DNA of 64,000 bases from Siphonodentalium dalli (GCA_032622095.1 CP136063.1:13743814-13807813); one strand, 5' to 3'. Shown: positions 12,204-25,160, counted from the stretch's first letter. The notes: generated by a model not told the origin, from the sequence alone. A program made the numbers and translations.

Positions 12204-12618
12204 TATCTGTTTTAGTGCACATCAAATGTATTTGTTGTCTTTCCTCTTGTAATTTGTCTTTGGTTGTGTTCGCCATTTCGATGGACAACTACATGTACTG
12301 ACATCAAATGACTGAAATGAGTCAAAATTTAGCAGTGCAGCCAATTATATAGATAAACAGAATTAAATAGCATCCAAATTCCAAATGAGCATAAATGATA
12401 AAACAAACTTTATTGAGCACTCTTTTAATACTAGTAATTACAGCTACAATGAAAGCACCTAATAAAAATTCTAAGTTTGGTAAAACTGTCTGTATACAAA
12501 GTTTATCTGGCCGTGATGAATAAAACCTATAAATGGGATCATATACATGTATGTTAGATATCATTACATGATTATTTGAAAACACATATCCGTATGGAAA
12601 ACAAACTATTTTACCACT

Positions 12619-12745
12619 GGCCAAGTGGTCCTGCTAATATGCTATGATGCTGGTGGTCCTGCTGAATTGCTATGATGCTGGTAGTGCAATTCATAGCAAT
12701 TAAGCAGGACCCAACCGCATCATAGCACATTAGCAGGAACACTTG
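12619..12745. mobile_element. Fold-back element, ~60-bp imperfect arms
   Basis: The left arm contains 'caagtggtcctgctaat', 'gctatgatgc' and 'aattgctatga'. The right arm contains the inverted 'tcatagcaatt', 'gcatcatagc' and 'attagcaggaacacttg'. It looks like a small palindromic MITE. No coding frame. Confidence 0.65.
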
Positions 12746-13347
12746 AACAGGGTATATTTACAGTGTCAAATCGAATGGGCATCTTTTAACAATATTTTTG
12801 AACAATTTCCTAGAAGTGTTCGAAAATTGAGAACTGAATTTAAATTTTTTTTTATGAGGTTTCGATTGAAAAATTTCTAACTTAGCTCATCAGGATTAAC
12901 ATTGTCGCACAGCTATATTCTCTTTCCCAACAAAGTCTATAGAACATACATGTAAAATTACAGCTATGCTTTAATTAATCAACTCGCCTTATATTACTCG
13001 GGTATTACTGCAGTATTCAGGCGTGTTCATGCGATCAACCGCAGTCAGTTATACCGCCGCAGAATGTGGTCCACCTCACATTTGCAGTTAGGCTGTATTT
13101 TTCATGCGATGTTTATATGAATTTTGTTTTAAAGTTGACATTGTAATCACACCAGAATTTTTTTTTATTGTTTCAAAATGTCTAGATATAATTCAGAATT
13201 TTTGTGGTAAAAACAATTAACTTGGTTATCACAGTTAACACATATTACTGTGGTAAGATTACCAGCGGATACCGCATGTCAACAGGGACTGCATGCTCTA
13301 ATTAATTATCAGGTTTAACATGTTTATACTGGATACAGTTCATTTAA

Positions 13348-14279
13348 AGGTACTCAATCCGGTTCGATGATACCCATATAATCAGATTCCAACATCATAC
13401 ATTTGTATTTAGAAAGGCTGCTTCAGTTACGTTATCAGAATTGATTAATTGCCCTAAAATAATGCTAACCACTGTCAACTAAAGTATACAATTGCCTGAC
13501 ATATGTTATTTATCAACATGTTGTTCTACAAAATTTGGCCTTATTATCAACAGAAAGCCTCTTGATTTTAGAGTTATCCATCTTCATCTGAAATTTGGTC
13601 CGAGACCGTGGGCCACTATTAATTCTTGATCGTGAAAAATAGTATATTTCAAAAATTGATATCTAATAACTCTGAGCTTTGATAGGTGGTGGGTTCCTCG
13701 ACTCGTACCAAATATCTTTTACCCCCCCAAGTCCAAATAAAGAGTAATGTGCGAGCATTAATTCAGGGGGCCCTTAATCAGATTATGCATCTTTAAATTC
13801 AAATACAGTTTAAAGATGCATAATCCGATTAAGTGCCCCTCATTTGCTATTTACATATACATGTATATGGAATCGGGGGGGGTAAAAATATTTTAATCAA
13901 GTCGAGGGACCCACCTACATGTATCAAAGCTCAGAGTTATTAGATATCAATTTTTGAAATTTTAATATTTATCACCATCGATACTTAATAGTGGCCCAGA
14001 AAAATTTGACGAGCCGACGGTATCAGACCAAATTGCGGATGAAGATGGATAACTCTAAAATGAAGAGGCTTTGTGTTGATAATAAGGTCAAACTTCGTCG
14101 AACAGCATGTTGATAAATATAACGTATCAGGCGATTTTATACTATACATGTAGTTGACAGTGGTTAGCATTATTTTTGGGCAATTAATCGATTCTGATAT
14201 TACTGAAGCAGCATTTCTAAAAAAAATGTTGTTGTTGGAATCTAATTATATGGGGACCATCGAATCTGATTGAGCACCT
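13348..14279. mobile_element. TTAA-flanked giant fold-back (AGGTACTCAATCC family)
   Basis: TTAA (13344-13347), then AGGTACTCAATCCGG; the inverted end is 'gattgagcacct' followed by TTAA (14280-14283). Two arms of about 400 bp are inverted relative to each other, meeting near 13790-13830 ('taaagatgcataatc'). Each arm matches the single-arm copies at 412-816 and 15871-16275. Non-coding. Confidence 0.8.
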
Positions 14280-14309
14280 TTAATAGTTAGCTATATGAGT
14301 TATATACAC

Positions 14310-14935
14310 ATAAGGCGACACCAATTTTTAAGTCCGGTTTACGAACACCTCCTACAACTTTTTATGTGTACCCATACCATAGTATGGTACACATAGTGTC
14401 AACGTCCGGATTGACCACTCGTCGTTCGTCCGTCCGTCCGTCTGTCCGTCCGTCCGTAGACACTTCACGTGTAATGCGATAACTCAAACATTTTCTATCC
14501 AATCAGAACCAAATTTTGTATATGAATTTGTCAGCACCAAATACAGATCGAGTTCGAATATGGGTTCGATCCGAGTTTTTTTCACGGAGTTAGGGCCCTT
14601 TTTCGACTTAGAATTCATGCATGCTACCATAACTCAAAAAAAATTTATCTGATCAGAATCAAATTTGGTATGCAAGTTTCTCGGACCAAAATACAGATCG
14701 AGTTCGAATATGGGTTTGATCCGATATTTTTCAATGGAGTTATGGCCCTTTGACATAGAATTTCTGCATATTTTGATAAATCAACCATTTTTCAACTGAT
14801 AAGAACCAAATTTGGTATGCGAGTTTCTCAACTCAAAATACAAATCGAGATTGAATATGGGTTAGATCCAACATTTTATACCAGAGTTATGGCCCTTGTT
14901 CAACTAAGAATTGAACAGATAACCATAGCAGTCAA
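14310..14935 (+). repeat. Tandem 'gttatggccc' repeat with (GTCC)n head
   Basis: After a GCGACACC end (14313) and 'tggtacacatagtg' comes a (GTCC)n microsatellite (about 14426-14456), then three ~145-bp units, each with 'gaaccaaatttggtatg', 'aaatacagatcgagttcgaatatgggt' and 'gagttatggccct'. This is the same class as 1280-1560. 14936-15459 shows no gene. Confidence 0.7.
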
Positions 14936-15870
14936 CAAATAATTGATTACCAGCACCAGCAGTAAAACTTTAGCTCTGTAAAGAGACAAGCAGTATCTGA
15001 GTTATTGATAATTAGAGTTATTTTTAGACATTAGTGTGAGGAGAAATAGCTATCTGTTGTTTATTGAATTTCCATAGTGTGTGGACAGTGACTTCTCAGG
15101 ATTTATCAACTCCAACATAGCTCTCTGGTCTTGCATGGATTTTGGGATTAATATTAACCCATTCCATAGTCACATGATATCTGATAGGCAGATATTAAAT
15201 TATATCTTTCACTTTGAGCCAGGTTCAGTAAGGATTTCTAAAAACATTAGAGGAAATGTCTTATTTTGAAATTCCCTCTATTGCATTTGGGGTGCAGGAT
15301 AATAATTATGTTGCTTGTATTCTTGAGACTGACTTATTGTGTGGGCTTCTAAATCCATATACATGCATTTATAGACTATTTTGATCAGTTCATTAGTGTG
15401 ATTAAGATCAACCCCTTGCTATCTCATTTAATAACTCAAATATTTGTCATTGAATATATTATATTTCAAGTCATAGTTTATGATAACACACCCCTAACCT
15501 GTACATAGAGGGTCATTTGGTTTAATTGCTTTAAAATATTATCAAAATTAACCCACCCATTCCATAGACATACAGTATGCTATCCAATGTAATAAATCTA
15601 ATATCTTCAATCTCATATCCCTGGTGACCTCTAGTTATCTCATAATTATGCATTAAAGTATGTTATATCCAATCATTATCAATCATATTTTACGAAATTT
15701 TTAAAATAGTTTATCTTTAACTGTTATGTATGGTTCTTCTGCCTGACTATGGACTGAGCTCTATAAGACTATATATCTATTTTAAACTGACTTAATAGGT
15801 TGGAATCAAATGCCATATCCATGTTCATATGGACGTTGCCCAATAAGTCTTATGCCACTTGTGAACTTAA

Positions 15871-16275
15871 AGGTACTCAATCCGATTTGATGGTCCCCAT
15901 ATCATCAGATTCCAACAACAACAGTTTTTTTGAAATTCCGCTTCTGTTATCAGAGTCAATTAATTGCCCAAAAATAATGCTAACCACAGTCCACTAGTAT
16001 AAAATTGCCCAAAATCTGTTATTTATCAACATTTTGTACAATGAAATTTTGCTACTTTGTCATATATCTCACACAAAAAAAACACTTGATTTTAGAGTTA
16101 TCCATCTTCATCAACTTTCATACGGCCACTAAATATTCCAGGTGGTTAAAGATAATAGATTTAAAAAATTGATATCTGCTTATTCTGAGCTTTGAGGAAT
16201 GAGTTCCTCGATTTGAATAAAATATTTTTTACCCCCGAAGCCAAATAAAACATAACTGAATCGGATCGAGTAGCT
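15871..16275. mobile_element. TTAA-flanked non-autonomous element, duplicate of 412-816
   Basis: Present because the whole surrounding segment is duplicated, not through an independent insertion. Both TTAA flanks and both ends are conserved. Confidence 0.65.
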
Positions 16276-18336
16276 TTAATAGTAAGATGTGAATTGTTGA
16301 AAAGGTTGGTGTAAGGATTTATGAAAATAGCTAATCGTTATCGCCAAGGTATGGGTTAAACATCTGCCGATCGTGATCGGCCTCTCGTTTTCCATTTCAT
16401 GAATTTTTTTTATACTTTTTTGTCCCAAATTATTTTACACGCGTACTGATTTTCATGTGCTGTCGCATCCGGTTCTGCTTATGATCATTTGCAGATCCAT
16501 ATTTTCATGTATTTCATGACAAGAAATGTCTTGTTTGGTTCAGAATTTCATTCGAAAAGTTTGTTTTCACAATTTTTGTAAAATTTATGTAAAATTTCAA
16601 GATTTACTTGATATAAATTGGGGGGGGGGGACAATTTTTTTTATTTTTATTTTTTTCCCCTCCTGCATCTACTTTTTTTCTCCCCACATCAGCCCACATG
16701 TTCGTAAACCAGACTTAAAAATTGGTGTCGCCTAATAGACATTTAAACTTTGAAAATTGTAGGTTTCCGGATGATAACTTCAGTTTGTGTGATCATATCT
16801 GAACCAAATGTGGTATGTAAGTTTATCAGACCAAAATACAGGTCAAGTTCGAATATAGGTGTGCTCCGCTCATTTTTGCGAGAGTTATGGCCCTTTTTCG
16901 ACTTAGAATCGTGTTAATTTCTGCTTTCCGCATCATAATTTTAGTTTGTGTGATCAAATCTGAATCAAATTTGGTATGATAGTTTATTATCCACCATTTC
17001 ATGGGACACTGGTTGGATTGTTCTGAAATGTAGTATCGGATTTAGGGGACCTTGATATATTTTTCAGACAAGCTGATGCCCCAAAGAAGCCACTTTTTCT
17101 CACATTTGCTGAAATAGTATCCAAAACATCAACATATCAAGAGCCATTAGACTGAATTAGATAAAAATATATCACTTGGGTCTGTTTAAGCTGGAAAATA
17201 CTCAAATTTTTTATAATTTTCTGCTATTATATCTGCATACTAGCCTTTTTGCTGAATCGTGAATGCCGGTTATATTGCCGTGTGAAATCCTAGTACCAGA
17301 TAACATTGGGTATGTACATGTATATAGCATACCACCTGAAAATGGCTTGAATATCACATACCAAAGCGGGGTGGGGGTGTGTGTGACACCCTCCTTGATC
17401 ATAGTCTGTATTCTACAGGGTATGTTAACTGTTTCGAGTTGGTGCAATTAATGTGATTGTTTAATCTCTACCATCTGAAATCTATTTATAGCATATTTTG
17501 CTATCTGATCAATATTGCTACTTAGTACTGATATAAAACAGGATAAAGATGGTGTGTCTCTTTCCCGAATGTTCTGTTTACATGTACATTTGGGGGTTTA
17601 TGAGTCAAATAATATCAGACAACATGTCCTTCTAACACTAAGAAATAATATGTTCTTATGAACCAGGACAAAATATGACTATTTCTGGAGCATTACAGCA
17701 CATTATTACAAATCTATATTTGTAAGCAGTAAGATAATGACAGGACTCGGAAACATGTCCTCAGACTAAGAAATAATGTTTTGGTGTGTATTTCACACCA
17801 CAGCTCATGTGTATACTCACATTAGTTTATGTCATTCAAAGGGAGAAACCCATTTAGAAAGTTTAAATGAGACAAAACTACCTCACTGTAGATGTAGTTG
17901 CAAGGTACAACATGTACATGTATTCTGGTAAATGACATTGGAACTAAAATAATGATTTTTGTGTCCACCGGTATGTCATGTACCGGTACTAGTATACATT
18001 GCAACTACATGTACATGTAACTTGCCTAACATACCATATACATGTATGAAGAGGGACTTTGCAAGTGTTTTTTAATCAAAATTTTAACCCAACTCTTGTT
18101 GTCAGTAAGTTTTAACCCATGCAGTTTAATGAGTTTATATATTTATATATTACATGTGTTTCTATACATGTATTTTATCTTTAGTTAGTTTGTTGTCCTT
18201 GAATAAACTTGTATTGGTGCACAATCAGTTTCCTTAATGTTCTATTATACTAAAACAACTCCATTGATAACAATACCCCTGCATCCCATCAAAATCTACT
18301 TCATTGCCATCCTCATCATTTCACTTTGGTATCCCC

Positions 18337-19022
18337 ACCCAGGTGTACCTTGGTGTTATTCACCCAGGTGTTCCTTGGTGTTTCCTACCCATGTGTACCT
18401 TGGTGTTTTCTTACCCAGGTGTACCTTGGTGTTTTCTTACCCAGGTGTACCTTGGTGTTTTCTTACCCAGGTGTACCTTGGTGTTTTCCTGCCCAGGTGT
18501 ACCTTGGTGTTTCCTTACCTGGGTGTACCTTGGGGTTTTCTAACCCAGGTGCATCTCAATGGGAAATCCACCTGGGTAAGAAAACACCAAGGTACACCGG
18601 CGTAAAAAAAAACACCAAGGTATACCTGGGTTGGAAACATCAAGGTACACCTGGGTGGGGAACACCCAGGTAGGAAACACCAGGGTACACCTGGGTGAAT
18701 AACACCAAGGTACACCTGGGTGGGAAACACCCAGGTAGGAAACACCAGGGTACACCTGGGTGAATAACACCAAGGTACACCTGGGTGGGAAACACCCAGG
18801 TAGGAAACACCAGGGTACACCTGGGTGAATAACACCAAGGTAACCTGGATGGGAAACACCCAGGTAGGAAACACCAGGGTACACCTGGGTAAATAACACC
18901 ATGGTACACCTGGGTGGGGAAACACCCAGGTAGGAAACACCAGGGTAGACCTGGGTGGGAAACACCCAGGTAGGGTACACCTGGTGTGGTCACCTGGGTA
19001 ATTACACCCAGGTGGTCACCTG
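18337..19022. repeat. 26-bp minisatellite in inverted orientation, copy 2
   Basis: Copy of 2879-3565. It differs by one extra A (near 18605) and one missing G (near 18986). Unit number and order look unchanged, which is notable because minisatellites usually gain and lose units quickly; it points to a very recent duplication. Confidence 0.9.
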
Positions 19023-19280
19023 GGTAATTACACCCAGGTTTACCCATACCAGGGTTTTTATCCAGTTTCAGGTGGGTAAATCATGGTAAAACCCAGGTTT
19101 CGCGGGGTCTTGATGGTTGGTGGATGTCTTGGTAGATAGAGTTTTACCTGGGTTTCGGCCCAAAAAACCTGGGTGGATTTACCCAGGTACATTTTTATAT
19201 GGGAGGCAAGTAGGAATCCTACTGGGGTACTATCGTAAAATAGTATAGCAGTGTGCAGCCAATCAGAATGCGAGAAAGAT

Positions 19281-20011
19281 ATAATATAGCTTGATATATA
19301 GTATCACTGGATTATTTAAGGAACTATATACATGAATTATTACTAATTCACATAATTAGTATACAAGAAATATTCTCACCATGGATATATAAGAACCACA
19401 TGACTTTACAGTCATATTCTCGCCATGGATTTACCAGAAACCACATGACAAATTGTGCGTGACACATCGCCTCCTCATTAGGAACAACCATGGCAAGTTT
19501 CAACATAATCCAATAAGAATCACGATGGAGCAGACACGAAGGGTGCACGAAAATAGGACTAGTGCAGATGAAGTCTATTTTAAATCACCCTGTGACCTTG
19601 AATGTTGACAAACCACAATACCCAGACGGATAGAAAAGACACACACTATATGCTATCGAAATTATTTTTCGGTGGAATAAATGTTTTTAACATTTCCCAA
19701 GCTAAAACGATTTGCCTTTGCAATGGAGGAAACCCAAATGGAACAAAGTCATAATTTCACGCCCATTGTATAGTCGGGGACTCAATTATTGGAGTATACC
19801 CCCCCCCCCCCGGATATTGCAGAATTCAACGATCTTGTGTTAACCTTCCACGACAGCTGGCTGTAGGACACCCTGACCCATGGTTCAACCCCTGAAATAA
19901 GCAGTAGTAAACAATATGTTGTTACTGTACTTGTGGCCTGGAAAATAGATCGTCTGTAATAATTCAGTATTGAACTTTACCTGATATTGGACAATCACAA
20001 TATAAACATAC
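19281..20011. other. Intergenic or intronic sequence, no gene seen
   Basis: Contains a small tandem duplication ('tattctc(a/g)ccatggat...accacatgac' near 19370-19450) and a poly-C run near 19800. If the EGF exon to the right is functional, this is probably intron. Confidence 0.5.
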
Positions 20012-20587
20012 CTGACATCGGACAATCCTGAGATCCATTACATTGTCGATCAGCACAGAGTTTACTACAATCGTTCCCATATCGCTCACTATTACAGCTC
20101 ATGCAGGAGCCATCGTCCCTGTCGCAGGCATCACAGTTCTGGTCACAAATCTGCATGCATTCTGTGCCAAACCAACCATCCTGACACCCTGTCTGGCATC
20201 GCGCATTGTCGTCACATGTAGTCTCCTTTGTCAGACAATGACGATCAGAACATGACTTGCTGCAATTTGATCCATAATAACCATCTTTACATCCAAATCG
20301 TGCACAAGACCCAGTGTTTCGATCACAATTCTTACAATTAGCTGGACATTGTATCATACAAACTTCCCCATAGTAGCCATCTTCACAGCCGTGTGATGTG
20401 CACCCTCCTCTCCCATCACATGATATACAATTGACAGGACAGTTGCACTCGTGACCTTTCCACCCTTCTTCGCACGCCTCAGGATCGCATGACGCACCGC
20501 TGATGTCACAGACACTTGATGAACTGAGACAATGGCGACTGGAACACTGCTTGTCACAATCGTGTCCATACCAACCAGGGGAGCAAC
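20012..20587 (-). CDS. Internal exon of a multi-EGF / MEGF-type Cys-rich protein
   Basis: This 576-bp exon (192 codons) encodes repeated Cys-rich modules of the laminin/EGF type found in MEGF10/SREC-like receptors. Recognisable units include 'GCSPGWYGHDCDKQC', 'GCEDGYYGEVC', 'GCKDGYYGSNC' and 'GCQDGWFGTEC', each with the C..G..G..C spacing of an EGF tail. The acceptor is 'gtgtatag' with the exon starting at 20587, and the donor is 'tcag' then 'gtatgt' at 20012/20011. Both borders fall in phase 1, as is typical for EGF-module exons, so the exon can be shuffled without a frame change. No stop occurs inside. Such proteins are usually extracellular or single-pass receptors that bind ligands or debris. 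I cannot see the signal peptide, membrane segment or other exons, so gene limits and exact orthology are unknown. Just past the donor, 'gattgtccaatatcag' then 'gtaaag' repeats the exon end 'gattgtccgatgtcag' then 'gtatg', forming a second possible donor at 19981/19980 that would include a stop. Confidence 0.85.
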
Positions 20588-21640
20588 CTATACACAATTA
20601 CACATATACATTTAATATATACTAGCTGACCAATAACAAAGACTATGGGCCACTTGCCTTCCTCGATGATGATCCAATATATACTTTCGGCTATACATGT
20701 TACAAGGTTATTAAATTAAAATATATAAAAATATATGTTATGTTGTTACTTTTGGGTGTGGGTTTTCACTACTTAATTAATATTAATTAACGAGACTCAA
20801 AATTAAACACACTGATTATACTAATTTTGTCACCTTCTGGGAACAAGTATATGTTGTAGGGCCATGCAAATAGATTTGATATATGTGATTCAAAATCAGT
20901 TGTCTAATTCGAGTTGATTCGAAATTGGCTGTCCTTATTCAAATGTTTTCAAATCAGATGCTGATGGATATTGTTGATGGTCGTACACATGTAGGACGAC
21001 CGATACCAAGTTACCAACCCATGACAATAGCTCAAACTTTACAAAATAAATTGAGCTAGAAATATAAGCTTGGACAACGTCGTATCCACAAGTTGATTCA
21101 TATATACACCTGGTACAATGATAAAGGAAGAGGGGATCCACCTTTTGATATTTGTTTCTTGTAATCAATAATGCCATCATTCCTGCAAATTAAATCACTT
21201 GAGTTCCAGTTCACATTGATATGGCAAAGTCCCTTCGAGTAAGGGGGACTTATCGGGTCATTGATTTGAACATATTTATTCCAATCCTAATTACTACATG
21301 TAACTCATATGAAATATATATAGCAAATACCATATACCAAATTTGAAAACAATCTGATAACTAAAACTGAAGTTATATCATCGGGAAAAAATATGGTATG
21401 AACGGACACACAAACGGAAACACAGACGGATATACACTGATGATTACTATAGTCTATTTTCATAAGACACAAAAATAAAAAAAATCGATATATAAGATCA
21501 TTGAGCTTGATGGTGGGTCCCTCGTGTCAAATCAAATAGTTCACCCGAAGCCGAAGAACTACAATTGTATTATCTGCCATCTGCCTATTTTTCCCCGAAA
21601 CACATCCTGACGAATGACATTTTAATAACGGGAAAACCCT
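20588..21640. other. No gene seen; a dispersed repeat near 21330-21460
   Basis: About 21330-21460 has 'caaatttgaaaacaatctga' followed by 'cggacacacaaacggaaaca' and 'cagacgg', the same general class as the 'acagacagacggacag' repeat at 57820-58310. The rest is AT-rich and probably intronic to the EGF gene or intergenic. Confidence 0.5.
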
Positions 21641-23880
21641 GTGCCAATGCATTCTCTTATAAATGCAAGTCGAACAGATGTCACCTCGATGTGACCTAAC
21701 AAATTTAATTTTATATTATTTGTTATAATTGTTAAAAAATGTAAGAAAAATTAAAAAAAAAGTACAAACAATTGTTAAAGAATGTAAGAAATAATGATAA
21801 CAAATTATAAATATTGTTGCAGAATGTAATAAAAAATGATACAATTTGGTAAAGAATGTAAGAAAAAAATAATTATAAACAAATTATAAAATTGTTAAAG
21901 AATATAAGAAAAATTGATATCGTGCTTGCAGAGGAGGAAATATTAAATGCTCCATGTACTTGCCCCAATCCTATTCTATATATCAAGAGTAATAACCTAA
22001 TATAAAAAAATAATAAAACTGTTAAAGAATATAAGAACAAAATGATAACAAAAAAGGATGAAAATTGTTAAAGAATGAAAGAATAAATGATAAAAATGAA
22101 AAAAAATTGTTAAAGAATGAAAGAAAAATTGATAAAAAAAAATGTTGGGCCAATGCATTCTCTTATATATGCGAGGCGTCTTATGTTCGACTCGAATATA
22201 TAAGAAAATGCATTGGCACAGGGTCTTTAATTTTGCGCCAGCGCAGATCCCGTTATAAAAGGGTTACAGACAATTCCAATGTATCCTTTTATAACTGAGT
22301 GGGAGAATTCTTTGCATAGAAACGGTTAATATAATATATCTCACCATCGGTGATTACCACCCAGTACATGAATGCGAGAACGGTTAAAGGTACTCAATCC
22401 GATAAAACTCCTCTCAATTACTATTTCAATGGCTTCGTGGGTCAAAAATATTTGATTCGAGTCGAGGAAGTCACCCATCAAAGCTCAGATTTGTTAGATA
22501 TCGATTTTAGAAATCTATTATTTTTCATTATCGGGAATCCTTTCTGGCCCAGAACTCAGTCAAAATTGCGTTATTATTACCACTTGATTTTAGAGTTATC
22601 CATCCTTGTCTGTTTGAATAGATTTTGGTGTACACATCCCGAGCAAATTACGGCAGTTGAAGCCAATTATTAGTACTCATCTCGAGTAAATAACAAATTT
22701 CAAAAATCAATATCTAATAACTCTGAGCTTTGTTTGATGGGTTCCTCGACTCGAATCAAATATTTTATACCACCAAGCCAAAGAAATAGTAATATAGGAC
22801 CCTCTGATCGGATTGTTGTTGTCGGAATCTGTTGAGATGGGGACCCTCTCTTCGGATTGAGTACCTTTAATATAATATATCTCACCATAGGTGTTTACCA
22901 CCCAGTACACGAATACATAGGTAAATCTTCAAATGTGTATATCTCATACATTCTTATCACCAAATATTAGATGATATGGATATTTAATTCATATATTTTG
23001 TGTCAACCCTTTCTATACTCAATACTCATTGACGAGTAATTCCGATAGGAAATGTTCAAATAATAACAAACGACCATGGTTGAACTTCTACACTTGTATT
23101 ATCTGTCATCTGCATATTTTCCCGAAAACTGACGAATGACCCTTCTGAATGTTTGCCTTAAACCCTGTGGCAATGCATTATCATATATATGCGAGTCAAC
23201 CATATGTCGCCTCGCATATGTAAGAGAATGCATTGGCCTAACAAATGTTAAATTATTTGTTACAATTGTTAAAAAATGTAAGACAAATGAAAACAATAAC
23301 AAACAATTGTTAAATAATGTAAAAAATAATGATAACAAATTATAAAAATTGTTAAAGAATATAAGAAAAACATTTTACATTTGGTAAAGAATGTAAGAAA
23401 AAAATAATAATAAATGATAAGATTGTTAAAGAATGTAAGGAAAATGATAAAAAATAATAATAAAAAAAATTTAATTGTAAGAAGAAATGATAAAAATTGT
23501 TAAAGAATGTAAGAACAAATTAAATTAAATGACATCAAAATGTTAAAGAAAGTAGGAACAAATTATAAAAAATGGTAACAAATTGCTAGGCCAATGCATT
23601 CTCTTATATATGAGAGGCGACCTATGGTCGACTCGCATATATAAGATCATGCATTAGCACAGGGTCTTTAATTTTGCGTCAGCGCAGATCCCGATATAAA
23701 AGGATTAAAGACAATTCCAGTGTATCCTTTTATAACTGAGTGGGAGAATTCTTTGTTTGAAACGGTTAATATAATATATATTCACCATCGGTGTTTACCA
23801 CACAGTACACGATTATGAGGACGGTTAATATAATATATCTCACCATCGGTGTTTACCACCCAGCACACGAATACGAGAAA
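21640..23880. repeat. Duplicated block of hairpins and 'attgttaaagaatgtaagaa' tandem repeats
   Basis: Hairpins with arms CCAATGCATTCTCTTATATA / inverted copy occur around 22150-22223, 23168-23248 and 23592-23662, with a degenerate one at 21644-21690. Between them lie loose tandem arrays of 'ttgttaaagaatgtaagaa(aaatgataa)'. The segment from 22150 ('...gcgccagcgcagatcccg...gtgggagaattctttg...ctcaccatcggtg') recurs at about 23592, giving a period near 1.44 kb. The phrase 'ttaatataatatatctcacca' plus 'gtttaccaccca' repeats at about 22327, 22869, 23767 and 23827. No coding content. Confidence 0.75.
22388..22866. mobile_element. TTAA-flanked element (AGGTACTCAATCC family), 479 bp
   Basis: TTAA (22384-22387), then AGGTACTCAATCCGATAAA; right end 'cggattgagtacct' then TTAA (22867-22870). 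The interior shows inverted arms ('gattcgagtcgaggaa', 'aaagctcag', 'ttagatatcgatttt') as in 13348-14279. It sits inside the duplicated hairpin block. Confidence 0.8.
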
Positions 23881-25160
23881 ATAAAACATTTGACCTCCAT
23901 CCATTGTGTATAGTCAAGCAATGAGAAATATACTGAACAAGAGATATGTCATCTTGCATAAAGCAATTTCCTGTTCTCATCTTAATATGTGATGCACGAG
24001 AGACAGTAATTTTGCGGTAATTATATAATACATCAGTACTCGGTAAACCCGATTCGAATAGCAACGCAATACTGGGTAGCTATTCAAGTCGAATTTACCC
24101 AGAACTGACAAACTTGCATATATAAATTTCCTGTTTTCATATTAATATGTGATACACAAGAGACAGTGTGCTGCCGGTACTTAGATCATAGTTATCACAC
24201 ATTTATCCCGAAATGCCATATGAAAAACCCAGACAGGGGAATGTTTCGCATACTTCTCTCCACACAGAATGTGAGCATTCTGAATTCCATATCGATTTTC
24301 TTAAAGCATTAAGCATTAAGAATTAAGTAAAATGGTGTTTTCATATGCATTAATATATACAGCTTACCAAATTGCCCCCCTTTAACCACTGTTGTTTGAA
24401 TGCTTCAAGTCAATTTGTGGCTAGCAATAAACTCATTCATTCAAAATTAAACCACACATAAGATAAGATACTTGAAGATCTTACGGCGAAAGAGGAAGAA
24501 TCCGTAATAACATAAGTTACGTCAAGAGGGCGATGAAAGATCACTTCCTGGTGTAATGGTGGGAAATGTTAGGAGCACATTTATAATGCATAAGATGATG
24601 AGACAGACACACAATGCATTGGATGTCGAGTCGAAGGTTCGTAGGCAGTGATAAGATCGCAGACCCCATGTCCCCCAAAACGAGGTGGCAAAACAGGGAA
24701 TAACTCCATATAAAATCATCGGACCGTGACCATAAACTTGGCCTGCGTCTTCTCAAATGTTAACCATTGCATATTGCTGATCATATCATCCGGATACCGA
24801 AAAAACAGCAATTTATAAGTACAACGAGAGGCGGATCACGATGTTTAACCCATAGCTTCGTCTGCGGTGACACGATATCAGTTATCAAGACTGAATGTAC
24901 GCATGTACACAAACACGTGGAGATGGTTGAAAATACATATTAAGGAGCTCCGTCATTTACTTGTATATGTGTAACTGTGAGACTGATCAGACAAAGTATT
25001 TGAATAGCAGGATAGCATGTGTACGTATCATTGGTATAGTTATGGTTAACACGATCAATCGGTACCAATATATACACAGGTGAAGAGTGTGTCCTGATTA
25101 ATATGGAAGTGAATTATGAGAGTGATCTGATGGAAAATATTTGATTTCACATTGTATATC
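23881..25160. other. No gene seen
   Basis: Mixed-composition sequence with short open frames lacking motifs. It may hold the 3' UTR of the adjacent LINE close to 25160, but I cannot place its end. Confidence 0.5.

Larger units (their letters stand above)
3823..19280 (+). repeat. Proposed complete unit of a 15,458-bp tandem duplication
   Basis: If the 1-3822 / 15460-19280 identity comes from a tandem duplication, one unit ends at 3822, the next starts at 3823 and it ends at 19280. That accounts for both copies ending at the same base while their right flanks differ. It predicts that sequence just left of this window matches sequence ending at 15459. A dispersed duplication or an assembly (haplotig) duplication is the alternative. 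Confidence 0.6.
15460..19280 (+). repeat. Right copy of the near-identical duplication
   Basis: Matches 1-3822 base for base apart from the few differences listed for that entry, at offset 15458-15459. All embedded elements are duplicated too: the TTAA element (15871-16275), the GGTGTCGC element (about 16389-16733) and the minisatellite (about 18337-19022). Confidence 0.95.

Noticed and set aside
22065-22298. Lys/Asn-rich open frame
   Set aside because: It is the translation of the 'gttaaagaatgtaagaa' tandem repeat and a hairpin.
23840-24756. Several 65-75-codon minus-strand frames
   Set aside because: No motifs, no splice-phase support and no neighbouring exons.
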